Source: Rubrivivax sp.
GTDB lineage: Bacteria > Pseudomonadota > Gammaproteobacteria > Burkholderiales > Burkholderiaceae
DNA length: 18,260 nt
NCBI GenBank assembly: GCA_004211235.1
Contig: SEEY01000012.1
Span: 1-18,260 of the forward strand
Reading direction: 5' to 3'
A program made the translations under genes and the position numbers. Of this stretch, positions 6,658 to 13,986 are shown one piece after another. Numbering within the stretch: position 1 is the first letter of the stretch; each line of letters starts with the position of its first letter. Below the pieces are notes generated by a model. It was not told the DNA's origin. It made no database searches and saw only the letters and a list, made by a program, of their open reading frames with translations.

Positions 6658-7404
6658 TCAACGCGCCGGCGCCTTGGGCAGAGCCCACTCGTGCAGGGCC
6701 TTGTCGACCTCCTCGCGGATCAGGTGCTGCAGCACCTCGACCTTGCGCTCGTTGGACAGCGCCTGCCAGGCGTCATTGGCCTGTCGGCCGGCGTCAGAGG
6801 TGGCAATGCTGGCGCGCGCCCGGTGCTCGGCCTGCAGGTCCAGCGTGGCGACGTCGACGAGGTACATGTCGAAGTAGGCATATGGCGCCAGGAAGCCGGT
6901 GCGCCACTCGTTGTCTGAAACGTTCTGCACCGGCAGCGCCGTGTCGATGTAGAAGCCCAGGCCTTCGAGCTGGCCGGCGCCGGTCGCGGTGCGGAACATC
7001 TGCAGCTTGGCTTCGGCGCGTGCCGGCTGGATCAGCAGCAGGTGAGACAGCCCGGCTGCCTGCGCCGCCTGCAGCAGCGGCCGCGTCACCAGCACGGCCT
7101 GGCCATCGCGTTGCCAGGGCATGCTGCCATTGGCCGGGCGGGCCAGCACGAGCGCCTCGCCCAGGCCTTCGCGCCGCACCGCGTCCACGGTCGTCAGCAG
7201 CACGAATTTCTCGAATCCCTCGGCCTTGAGCGATTCCTTCGCATTGCGGTCGACGCGGGTGCCGGTGGTGGGCGCGCGGATGACGAGCTGGATCTCGCCG
7301 CCCAGCACCGACATCACGCCCACCTTGGTGACCGCGGCTGCGCTGGCCGCCCCGGCAAGGAGCACGGAAAGGGCGGCCAGGCCGACCCGCCAGAGATTGG
7401 GCAT
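6658..7404 (-). CDS. Predicted periplasmic protein of unknown function
   Basis: I do not recognise this 248-residue protein. The ATG at 7404 has GGAG seven bases upstream and begins a clear Sec signal peptide (MPNLWRVGLAALSVLLAGAA then SAAA, likely cleavage near residue 22-24). The mature part starts VTKVGVMSVLGGEIQLVIRA. It is an alpha/beta-looking soluble domain with few cysteines, no membrane segment, and conserved-looking YIDTALPVQN and FLAPYAYFDMYLVDV stretches. The C-terminus is helical and charged (LSNERKVEVLQHLIREEVDK). The GV-x-S-x-L-G-x-E-I-Q-L opening recalls small periplasmic proteins annotated only as hypothetical in Burkholderiales. It is 55 nt upstream of argB in the same orientation, so read-through into argB is possible. 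The longer frame to 7476 is rejected because it lacks a ribosome site and would bury the signal peptide. Confidence 0.8.
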   Translation of the reverse strand: MPNLWRVGLAALSVLLAGAASAAAVTKVGVMSVLGGEIQLVIRAPTTGTRVDRNAKESLKAEGFEKFVLLTTVDAVRREGLGEALVLARPANGSMPWQRDGQAVLVTRPLLQAAQAAGLSHLLLIQPARAEAKLQMFRTATGAGQLEGLGFYIDTALPVQNVSDNEWRTGFLAPYAYFDMYLVDVATLDLQAEHRARASIATSDAGRQANDAWQALSNERKVEVLQHLIREEVDKALHEWALPKAPAR

Positions 7405-7509
7405 GACATCACTCCACGGTTGCACAGGCCGCCACGTTAGCCCACGTCGCGGCAGCGCTTGCCGGTGAATCGGCACCCTCGCGAGACGCCGCTCACCCGC
7501 GCGTCAGGC

Positions 7510-7767
7510 TCAGGCGCGGTCCTTGAAAACCAGCCTGCACTGGCGCTTGTAGGCCCACCACGCGGACACGCTCGCCGCCAGCAACGCCGACAGCCCCGCC
7601 CAGCCGGCCACCGAGGCGTAGGCCGTGCCGTCCAGGCCGTGCCGCAGCCACTCGACAAGCACCAGCGTCGCCCCGGCGCTGAGGAACACCTGCAGGAATC
7701 TCAGCAGCCAGAACTTCAGGAGGATGGCGGTCACGGGCGCTCCGGGGTCGGTCGAGGTCACCGCCAT
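7510..7767 (-). CDS. Small two-TM membrane protein, hypothetical
   Basis: An 85-residue protein with two hydrophobic helices, [18 protein letters not shown] and the stretch [20 protein letters not shown], and a short basic C-terminus ([12 protein letters not shown]). The arrangement suggests a hairpin inner-membrane protein with a polar N-terminal segment of about 15 residues. I chose ATG 7767 because AAGG lies five bases upstream of it on the minus strand. An upstream in-frame ATG at 7794 adds nine residues but has no ribosome site and its codon overlaps the divergent transporter start region. No family is recognised. Its opposite-strand neighbour is a CDF transporter starting at about 7784, so the two genes share a start region of only 16 bp or overlap. 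A role linked to that transporter is possible but unsupported. Confidence 0.65.
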   Translation of the reverse strand: MAVTSTDPGAPVTAILLKFWLLRFLQVFLSAGATLVLVEWLRHGLDGTAYASVAGWAGLSALLAASVSAWWAYKRQCRLVFKDRA

Positions 7768-7783
7768 TGTTGCCTTGGCGAGA

Positions 7784-8686
7784 ATGTCGGCCATGCAAGC
7801 CAGCGCCTACCTGAAGCTCTCCATCGCCACGGCGCTTGTCACCATCGTCCTGAAGACCGCGGCCTGGTGGTGGACCGGCTCGGTCAGCCTGGCAGCGGAT
7901 GCACTGGAATCGCTGGTGAACCTGGCCGGCGCCGTCTTCGCGCTGGCCATGGTGACGCTGGCGGCGCAACCCCCGGACGCCGAGCATCCCTACGGGCATC
8001 ACAAGGCCGAGTATTTCTCCAGCGGCTTCGAGGGCATCCTCATCATCGCGGCCGCGCTGGGCATCCTCTGGGGTGCGGCGGACCGCTGGCGCCACCCGGA
8101 GCCGCTCGACGCCATCGGGCTGGGCGTGACGCTGGCCGTTGTCAGCTCGGCGCTGAACGGCGCGCTGGCCTGGGCCATGCTGCGCAAGGCGCGCGAGCTG
8201 CGCTCGGTGGCGCTGGCCGGCGATGCGCGTCACCTGATCACCGACGTCTGGACATCGGCCGGCGTCGTGGCCGGGCTGCTCGGCGTCATGGCCACGGGAT
8301 GGCAGTGGCTCGATCCGCTGCTGGCCATCGTCGTAGCGCTGAACATCCTGCGCGAGGGCGTGCATCTGATCCGCGAATCCACGCGCGGGCTGATGGACGA
8401 GGCGCTCGACACCGCATCGCTCGCCCGCGTGGAGGCCGTGCTGGACGACTTCCGCCATCCGCAGGCGGTGCGCTTCGACCATATCGTCAGCCGCGTGGCC
8501 GGCCAGCGCCGGTTCGTGGACCTGCACATGCACATGCCGGAAAGCTGGACGCTGGGCCGGGCGGCGGCGCTGCGCGGCGAGGTGGAACTGGCGCTGATGA
8601 AAGCCGTGCCGGGGCTGCGCGTCAGCATCCAGCTGCTGCCCAAGGATGTGGAGGCCCACGCGGTCGACGAGGAGACCCTGCCGTGA
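7784..8686 (+). CDS. CDF-family cation efflux transporter (FieF/YiiP-like)
   Basis: A 300-residue cation diffusion facilitator that would export divalent metal ions in exchange for protons across the inner membrane. Six transmembrane helices fit the sequence, followed by a C-terminal cytoplasmic ferredoxin-like domain (about 210-290) ending HAVDEETLP. The helix-5 metal motif H150-x3-D154 (DARHLITD) is present. The helix-2 motif reads ADALESLVN (D39, E42, N46) where YiiP has two Asp residues, so metal preference may differ. [14 protein letters not shown] is the usual loop signature. The start at ATG 7784 (MSAMQAS) or ATG 7793 is uncertain, as both have weak ribosome sites. Its stop overlaps the dtd GTG start by four bases, so the two are co-translated. 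The metal cannot be assigned from sequence alone. Confidence 0.9.
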   Translation: MSAMQASAYLKLSIATALVTIVLKTAAWWWTGSVSLAADALESLVNLAGAVFALAMVTLAAQPPDAEHPYGHHKAEYFSSGFEGILIIAAALGILWGAADRWRHPEPLDAIGLGVTLAVVSSALNGALAWAMLRKARELRSVALAGDARHLITDVWTSAGVVAGLLGVMATGWQWLDPLLAIVVALNILREGVHLIRESTRGLMDEALDTASLARVEAVLDDFRHPQAVRFDHIVSRVAGQRRFVDLHMHMPESWTLGRAAALRGEVELALMKAVPGLRVSIQLLPKDVEAHAVDEETLP

Positions 8687-9126
8687 TCGCCGTGCTGCAA
8701 CGGGTGCGCGAGGCGCGCGTGGAAGTGGGCGGCACCGTCATCGGCGCCATCGGCCCCGGCCTGCTGATGCTGCTCTGCGCCGAGCCGGAAGACACGGAGG
8801 CCACGGCCGAGCGGCTGCTCGCCAAGGTGCTGAAGCTGCGCATCTTCAGCGACGCGGCCGGCAAGATGAACCTCAGCCTGCAGGACGTGGCCGGCGGGCT
8901 GCTCGTCGTCAGCCAGTTCACGCTGGCGGCAGATACGTCCGCCGGCAATCGCCCGAGCTTCACGCGTGCCGCCCCAGCGGAGCAGGGGCGGCGCCTCTAT
9001 GAACACGCGCTGGCCTTTGCGCGCAGCCAGCATGCCGAGGTCGCCTGTGGCGAGTTCGGTGCCGACATGCAGGTGCATCTCGTCAACGACGGGCCGGTCA
9101 CGATTCCGATGCGGATGACCGGATGA
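8683..9126 (+). CDS. dtd: D-aminoacyl-tRNA deacylase
   Basis: DTD (147 residues) hydrolyses D-aminoacyl-tRNAs, and Gly-tRNA(Ala), in the cytosol, protecting translation chirality. The diagnostic [17 protein letters not shown] begins at S77 (catalytic-site SQ-x-x-x motif). The cross-subunit Gly-cisPro motif is G137-P138 in [10 protein letters not shown]. The N-terminus [17 protein letters not shown] matches the family closely, and the length is standard. The start is a GTG at 8683, inside the end of the CDF gene (GTGA overlap), indicating coupling. A longer upstream in-frame extension is only the shadow of the transporter. The gene ends 32 bp before the convergent beta-helix gene; no clear terminator hairpin is visible in that gap. 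Confidence 0.96.
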   Translation: MIAVLQRVREARVEVGGTVIGAIGPGLLMLLCAEPEDTEATAERLLAKVLKLRIFSDAAGKMNLSLQDVAGGLLVVSQFTLAADTSAGNRPSFTRAAPAEQGRRLYEHALAFARSQHAEVACGEFGADMQVHLVNDGPVTIPMRMTG

Positions 9127-9158
9127 ACCGGGACATCTTCAACGCATCCCGCGCGTGA

Positions 9159-9860
9159 TCAATTGAACGCGTTGCCCCACTGCACCAGGCTGCCGAGCTT
9201 GTTGCCGTTCGTGTTGCCACCGGCGGTGTTGCCTGTGGAGACGCCGCTGTTGTGATCAAAGCCGAAGCCATTGGACGAGGCGCGGCTGTCGCGCACCAGG
9301 CCGGAGCTCATCGAGATGCCGTTGTTGCCGTTGCTGGTGGCCATGGACGACGCAATCAGGCCCTGGATAGTGAAGATGCCGTAGGAAGCGTTGTTGTGCG
9401 CAACGACGCGGTTGGCAGTCAGCTGGCTCACGAAGATGCCGTTGAAGTTGCCGGTGACCATCAGGTCCTCGGCGATCACCACGGCGCCCGGCGCCTGGTA
9501 GTCCACGCTGATGCCGTTCAGCGCAAAGCCTCGCACGGTGCCGTTGAAAACCCGCAGCATGGAATTGCCGACCTTGATGCCCATCGACGGCCCTGCGCCG
9601 CTGCAGCCGGCCTTGGTGCATGTGGCCGCACCGCTGACCTGGAAGCCGCCGAGGTCCAGCGTCACATTGACACCGCTGGCGACGACGATGCCGTCGATGC
9701 CGGCCGGCACGGTGAGGTTGGCGGCCAGCTTATAGCTGCCCGACTTGTTGATGACGATGGGAAAGGTCGGATTGCCGGCGCCGAGGGCGGTCTGGGCCTG
9801 GGCGGTTGAAGCGAGGACGGTCAGCGCGGCCAGTGCGAGCAGGGAAACAGGGGAACGCAT
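9159..9860 (-). CDS. Secreted right-handed parallel beta-helix protein
   Basis: A 233-residue exported protein. A Sec signal peptide is plain (MRSPVSLLALAALTVLASTA followed by QAQ; cleavage probably after residue 22 or 23). The rest shows repeated beta-helix rungs with N-G-I or x-G-I turns: DGIVVASG, MGIKVGN, LNGISVD, FNGIFVS, YGIFTIQG and NNGISMSSG. Asn/Gly/Ser-rich turns follow, as in pectate-lyase-like folds. A close cysteine pair (CTKAGC) near the middle of the first half could form a disulfide. No catalytic Asp/Arg set typical of polysaccharide lyases is evident, so binding or a cell-surface structural role is as likely as catalysis. It is monocistronic and convergent with dtd. AGGA lies about nine bases before ATG 9860. 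Similar small exported beta-helix proteins are mostly unannotated. Confidence 0.8.
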   Translation of the reverse strand: MRSPVSLLALAALTVLASTAQAQTALGAGNPTFPIVINKSGSYKLAANLTVPAGIDGIVVASGVNVTLDLGGFQVSGAATCTKAGCSGAGPSMGIKVGNSMLRVFNGTVRGFALNGISVDYQAPGAVVIAEDLMVTGNFNGIFVSQLTANRVVAHNNASYGIFTIQGLIASSMATSNGNNGISMSSGLVRDSRASSNGFGFDHNSGVSTGNTAGGNTNGNKLGSLVQWGNAFN

Positions 9861-10219
9861 AAAGGAAGGTCCTGGTTTGAAAAGGTGCGCCTATGGTCGC
9901 CAGCCCAGGTATCAACGCGGTTTCGCGCTGCGTTTCATTTGTTCGGGCAGCCGCTGAAGGGACCTGCTGCGCCCGGCCGGCCAAGGCGTGGATGGCGCGG
10001 CGATGGCGCGGCGATGGCGCGCGCCATCGAATCGCGACTGTGGCCTGCGTTGGCGACAGGCATGCCAGTGACGGCCTCCTGCCCCGGGCGGCCTTGACTC
10101 AGTCGTAAGCGCGACCCGAGGAATGCAGACGCAGGAAAGTCTTCAGCGCACCGAAGACCGGCACATTGCACGTGCGGCCAACCTGCCCCACGTCTGCGCT
10201 CGCGCGCAAGGCTCGCCCG
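9861..10219. other. Gene-free interval between beta-helix gene and small membrane protein
   Basis: No reading frame here shows plausible codon use, a ribosome site or recognisable sequence. Short open frames on both strands look like GC-rich artefacts. The interval holds the leader/promoter of the beta-helix gene at its left end, the 11-bp tandem repeat with an 18-bp palindrome (9991-10029), and a short inverted repeat GTCTTC/GAAGAC (10139-10144 and 10153-10158, 8-nt loop). The last lies downstream of the small membrane-protein gene; it lacks a T-tract, so it is at best a weak terminator. Confidence 0.6.
9991..10029. repeat. 11-bp tandem repeat ending in an 18-bp perfect palindrome
   Basis: The unit GATGGCGCGGC occurs at 9991-10001 and 10002-10012. 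A third partial unit starts at 10013 and runs into its own reverse complement, giving the perfect 18-bp palindrome CGATGGCGCGCGCCATCG at 10012-10029. It lies about 130-170 bp upstream of the beta-helix start on the opposite strand of reading. It could be a protein-binding site, a cruciform, or simple slippage of a GC-rich sequence. No function is established. Confidence 0.85.
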
Positions 10220-10450
10220 TCATGGAAGGCTCAAGTCCATGCCGAGCATCCTGGCGAACCCGAAGGTCAGGCTCAGCAAGACGAGCAGCAACAGCATGAA
10301 GACGGCAACGAACTTGCCGCCCATGCGCAGCAGCCCGCGTCGGTCTGCCGACGTCTTCTCTCGGTCGTAATGCCACTTGATGGCGAAATACATGCCCGTG
10401 ACGAATACCAGGCCTTTGAACAGAACGAAGGCGATGAGAACCCAATCCAC
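10220..10450 (-). CDS. Small two-TM membrane protein, hypothetical
   Basis: A 76-residue protein with an N-terminal helix (DWVLIAFVLFKGLVFVTGMYF), a charged cytoplasmic-type loop (KWHYDREKTSADRRGLLRMG) and a second helix (FVAVFMLLLLVLLSLTFGF). It probably forms an inner-membrane hairpin. I place the start at GTG 10450, where AGGA stands eight bases upstream on the minus strand. The longer frame to 10558 adds a Cys/Arg-rich tail unlike a real N-terminus. No family or partner is recognised. It sits 211 bp downstream of the GH94 gene in the same orientation and could be a separate unit. The hydrophobic pattern and charged loop make a chance ORF unlikely, but this remains a prediction. Confidence 0.65.
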   Translation of the reverse strand: MDWVLIAFVLFKGLVFVTGMYFAIKWHYDREKTSADRRGLLRMGGKFVAVFMLLLLVLLSLTFGFARMLGMDLSLP

Positions 10451-10661
10451 TGGAGCATTCCTGGCTATTGCTCGACAGCACCCATCTTGACGGCAAAGAA
10501 GCGCTGCTGCCATTGGACGTTTTGACTCACTGCCTGCGCGCAGACGTGAAGCGGCCATCGGAACCGATCAAGTTCGATTGGCCTCGGAACTGGATCAACG
10601 CATTTCGAGGCGGCTCCGATGGAAACCGTCAGGTGGGGCCGGCAGCCACCACGCCCCTGCG

Positions 10662-13600
10662 TCAGCCCAGCTCGATGACCCACCGATGCAACCCACCCGC
10701 CGCCGGCCGCGACAGCGCGAGAGCGCCGAGCCGATAGGCATGCAGGCGGCGCGTGGCGGCAAGTTCACGACCTGACTCATCCCGCACCCGCTCCACGCCA
10801 TGCCCCCGGGTGCCGACGCGGTAGGTCAGCTCGAAGCGCAGGTCGGCCAGTTGCAGTTGCACCGTCAGACCGTCCAGCACGGCCGGCATCACCGGGTCCA
10901 GCACCAGCGCGTCGTGCTCCAGGCGCAGGCCCAGCAACGAACCGATGACCAGGCCGAGCGCGATGCCGGGCCCGCTGGAGTAGATGCGCCAGCCACCGTC
11001 CAGGGCCACCTCGCCGGCCAGCGCGCGGCCGTAGTGGGCCTGCGCTTCGTAGCGGTCGGCAAAGGCGGCGTCGGAGCTGGAGTAGTAGCAGTTGGCCTGG
11101 CGCGCGCTCGCGCTGGGCACGCGCTCGGTCAGCGCGATGGGATGCGCCAGCGTGAGCGCCTGCAGGAAAGCGTCGGCCTGACCCAGGTGGGCCAGCATCT
11201 GCGCATAACGCAGATGTGCGTGCATGTACATGATGCCGATCTCGCGGCCGAAGAAGCTGCTGGTCTCGGCGCGCTGGAAGAAGCGCGACGGGCCGCCGCG
11301 GTAGGGCAGCGGCGCATCGAACAGGCGTGCGCCGTCCGGGCCTTTCAGGTGGCGCTCGATCAGCTCGGCCTGCAGCCTTGCCTGCTCGGGCGTGAAGAGG
11401 CTGTCGAGCACGGCGTGCATCATCGGCAGCAGGCTGTAGCGCAGGCCGGTGCGGGTGTCGCGCGGGTGGATCCACAGCTCGCGCTCGCCCCGCTCGGGGA
11501 AGAGTGCGTAGCCGGCGACCACGTCATCCTGCACCAGCAGGCGCTGGAACTCGGCGCGCACGCTGGCGGCCTCCGCCACCAGGCGGCCGGCCTGCGTCGT
11601 GCGGCCCAGGCGCCCCAGCGCGGTGGCCAGCGTGTGCAGCATCTGGTGGTGCAGCGTGACGGTCCAGGCGCTGCACATGCGCTCGCGCAGCGCCGGGTCG
11701 GCGGGCTGAAGCGAGTCGTTCCAGTCGCCATGCCAGTAGGCCGCCAGGCCGGTGCCGGGCACGACCCGCTGGCGGATCAGCGCCAGCGCCTGCTCGACGT
11801 GTGCGGCCACCGGAGCGGGCTCCCCGCCATCAAAGGGCACCACCTCGTCCAGCAGGCTCGCGTCACCCGAGGCGATGAGGTATTGCGCCAGGCCGAGCAG
11901 CGGCCAGAAGACGATGTCGCCGTGCGAGTCACCGGCCCGGATGTCGGCCTCGCGCTCGAAGAACATGAACCACTGCGGCCAGTCGCCGTCCCGGTTCTGC
12001 GCCGCGAAGACGCGCAGCAGCAGGTCGCGCACGGGCGCCGTGCGACCGAGGGCGAGCAGCATTTCCAGCGGCCCCTGGCAGACGTCGCGCGTGCCCCAGC
12101 CGCCACCGGAGTACTGCTCCAGGCCCCGCGGCGACAGGTAGTGCACCAGCGCGTTATGCGCGTACCACGGCAGGATGTCGCGCAGCTCGGCCAGAGCCGG
12201 CACGGCGTGCTGCCACTGCGGCAGCGCCAGTGGCTCCGGCGCGGGCGACGTGGCCTGCAGCAGCTCACCACGCAGCGTCATGGACACGGCCGTGGCGGGC
12301 GCGAAATCGAGCACCAGCAGCGGCTCGCCGCGGCTGACGCCGTCCGCGAACAGCCGGCCGTCGTCGCCGACGATGGCCAGGCCGGGCGCGTCGATGACGA
12401 AGGCGCCGCCGGGGAAGCGCTCGGCCAGGCCGCTGCCCTCCGGCGGGGTGATGCGCAGGCGGTCGCCGCTGTGCACCCAGGCGGGCTTCAGCGGCTCGGC
12501 GCCGTCGTCGCCGCCCAGCGCCAGGTTCAGGCTGGCGCGCACATGCAGCGGCGCGCCTTGCAGCACGTTCAGCGCAAAGCTCATCACGTCGGGCGTGGCA
12601 CCCGCCGCGGCGACGACCTCGATGAGGCCGTCGGCATGGGCATAGAGCCAGCGGCAGCGCTGCGGCTGCATCTCGAAGGCGGAGGGCAGGCCGAGCAGCC
12701 GCCAGTCGTCGCCCGGCGTCGATGCGACGAACACGCGCAGGCCGGCGGTGTTGAACAACCCCAGCAGGCTGCGTTGCGTGGACAGCAGCCGGTTGATGCT
12801 GACGTGGCCCTGGGTCAGCATGGAGTGGAAGACGCCCCCCATCCAGCAGGTGGACGTCAGCGCGGCCTCGTCAGGCACGAGGTGATCGCCGCTGCGCAGG
12901 ATGTGGCCGTGCGGGCGCTGCACGAGCAGCTCCTTGGCGCGCAGCACCACGTGGCCGCTGTGCTGGGGAGGGCCGGTGAAGAAGCTGAGCAGCTGGCCGT
13001 CCTGCCACTCCTCGTGACGCCTGTCGTCGGGCAGGTCGGCCGCGAGGCAGGCCATCGGCGGCGCGGTGACGAACAGGCTGGCGGCCGGCGGCAGGCCGGG
13101 CACGTCCAGCGGTTCGGCGAGCCGCGCTTCGGGCAGGGCGAGCAGCGCCGGCAGGCGGGCCAGATCGGCGTCGCCGCTGGCCTGCGGATGATGGGTCTGC
13201 AGCGTCAGGAAGAAGCCGGCGGCGACCGTGTCTCCCGGTGCGAGCGCGATGGCCTCGTCCTGCAGCGCGACGACGGCGTGCTCCTGCTGCAGGCGGCTGC
13301 CGGGGAGCCCCGCGGTCAGCGCGGGCGGCGCCTGTCCTTCGCGGGCCGCATGGCCCCAGACCTGGGCGGCGTCGGTGGCAAAACTTTCGGCGCGACGCAG
13401 CGAGCCGGCCAGCAGCCACGGGTGTTGGCCCTTCTGCGCCTGGTTCTGCCGCGCGGCCAGCAGCACGCCGTGATCCGCGTCGTGCAGCGGCTGCAGGTCG
13501 ATGTAGTGGCTGACGTAGAACTCGTTGGTGCGCACGGCGCCGTAGTCGGCCAGGCCCACGTCGTGCACCAGGACCGGCGCGATCTCGCAGGCGAAGTCGC

Positions 13601-13949
13601 TGAAGTTGGCGGCATGCAGATGCCAGAACAGCGTGGCCTCATCGGCCGCCAGCCGCAGCTGCAGGCGCAGTGCCAGGCCCAGCCACTCGCCGCGCATCTC
13701 GAAAGCGCCCGCTTCCGCATGCACCTGCAGGGGCGACTGCGGGCCGAGCAGCGGCCGGGCCTGCCACAGGCCGCCCGCGTCCCTGCGGCGCAGCCAGACA
13801 TTGGCCAGCCCGCCCTCCAGCTCGTTGCCGGGAAACAGGTTGAGCATCAGGCCCGGCGCAAGCGTCAGGCGGCGCAGCGCGCCATGGGACAGCAGCTCGG
13901 CTTCAAGCCCCATCTTGTTGCGGATCACGTGCAGATTCATGTCATTCAC
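10662..13949 (-). CDS. GH94-family glycoside phosphorylase (1,2-beta-oligoglucan phosphorylase-like)
   Basis: A 1095-residue cytosolic protein of the GH94 inverting phosphorylase family, which cleaves beta-glucosidic bonds with phosphate to give alpha-glucose-1-phosphate. The GH94 catalytic-acid motif is G-D742-W-N-D-S. Supporting barrel motifs are YSGGGWGTRDVCQGPLEML from Y613, and YSSGPGIALGLVIG from Y990, which corresponds to the phosphate/substrate loop. An N-terminal beta-supersandwich half (about 1-580) precedes the alpha/alpha-barrel. The length near 1100 and the opening LAPGLMLNLFPGNELEGGLA resemble 1,2-beta-oligoglucan (sophorooligosaccharide) phosphorylases more than the roughly 800-residue cellobiose phosphorylases. 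That substrate assignment is inference. There is no signal peptide. The start is GTG 13949 or ATG 13940 (three residues shorter); ribosome sites are weak. It is last in a three-gene set, 37 nt after the esterase. Confidence 0.82.
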   Translation of the reverse strand: MNDMNLHVIRNKMGLEAELLSHGALRRLTLAPGLMLNLFPGNELEGGLANVWLRRRDAGGLWQARPLLGPQSPLQVHAEAGAFEMRGEWLGLALRLQLRLAADEATLFWHLHAANFSDFACEIAPVLVHDVGLADYGAVRTNEFYVSHYIDLQPLHDADHGVLLAARQNQAQKGQHPWLLAGSLRRAESFATDAAQVWGHAAREGQAPPALTAGLPGSRLQQEHAVVALQDEAIALAPGDTVAAGFFLTLQTHHPQASGDADLARLPALLALPEARLAEPLDVPGLPPAASLFVTAPPMACLAADLPDDRRHEEWQDGQLLSFFTGPPQHSGHVVLRAKELLVQRPHGHILRSGDHLVPDEAALTSTCWMGGVFHSMLTQGHVSINRLLSTQRSLLGLFNTAGLRVFVASTPGDDWRLLGLPSAFEMQPQRCRWLYAHADGLIEVVAAAGATPDVMSFALNVLQGAPLHVRASLNLALGGDDGAEPLKPAWVHSGDRLRITPPEGSGLAERFPGGAFVIDAPGLAIVGDDGRLFADGVSRGEPLLVLDFAPATAVSMTLRGELLQATSPAPEPLALPQWQHAVPALAELRDILPWYAHNALVHYLSPRGLEQYSGGGWGTRDVCQGPLEMLLALGRTAPVRDLLLRVFAAQNRDGDWPQWFMFFEREADIRAGDSHGDIVFWPLLGLAQYLIASGDASLLDEVVPFDGGEPAPVAAHVEQALALIRQRVVPGTGLAAYWHGDWNDSLQPADPALRERMCSAWTVTLHHQMLHTLATALGRLGRTTQAGRLVAEAASVRAEFQRLLVQDDVVAGYALFPERGERELWIHPRDTRTGLRYSLLPMMHAVLDSLFTPEQARLQAELIERHLKGPDGARLFDAPLPYRGGPSRFFQRAETSSFFGREIGIMYMHAHLRYAQMLAHLGQADAFLQALTLAHPIALTERVPSASARQANCYYSSSDAAFADRYEAQAHYGRALAGEVALDGGWRIYSSGPGIALGLVIGSLLGLRLEHDALVLDPVMPAVLDGLTVQLQLADLRFELTYRVGTRGHGVERVRDESGRELAATRRLHAYRLGALALSRPAAGGLHRWVIELG

Positions 13950-13986
13950 TTGCCCGGAACGTCGGGGCTGCAGCGGCAGGCCGGCC

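Noticed and set aside
5604..7229. 541-codon plus-strand open frame across argB
   Set aside because: It lies antisense to argB and the periplasmic gene, has biased composition, and ends in an Arg/Pro/Ala-rich tail. argB is unmistakable on the other strand.
7459..8682. Upstream in-frame extension of dtd
   Set aside because: The frame runs through the CDF transporter in another phase and is Arg/Gly/His-rich. The GTG at 8683 gives the exact DTD N-terminus and length.
9885..10171. Several 70-78 residue frames on both strands in the gap after the beta-helix gene
   Set aside because: They overlap each other, lack ribosome sites, and include the tandem repeat; none has a coherent protein pattern.
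10465..10683. Frames in the 211-bp gap downstream of the GH94 gene
   Set aside because: They overlap the GH94 end or the start of the small membrane protein, and have no ribosome site or recognisable sequence. ATCGG-AA-CCGAT in the gap is too short to call a terminator.
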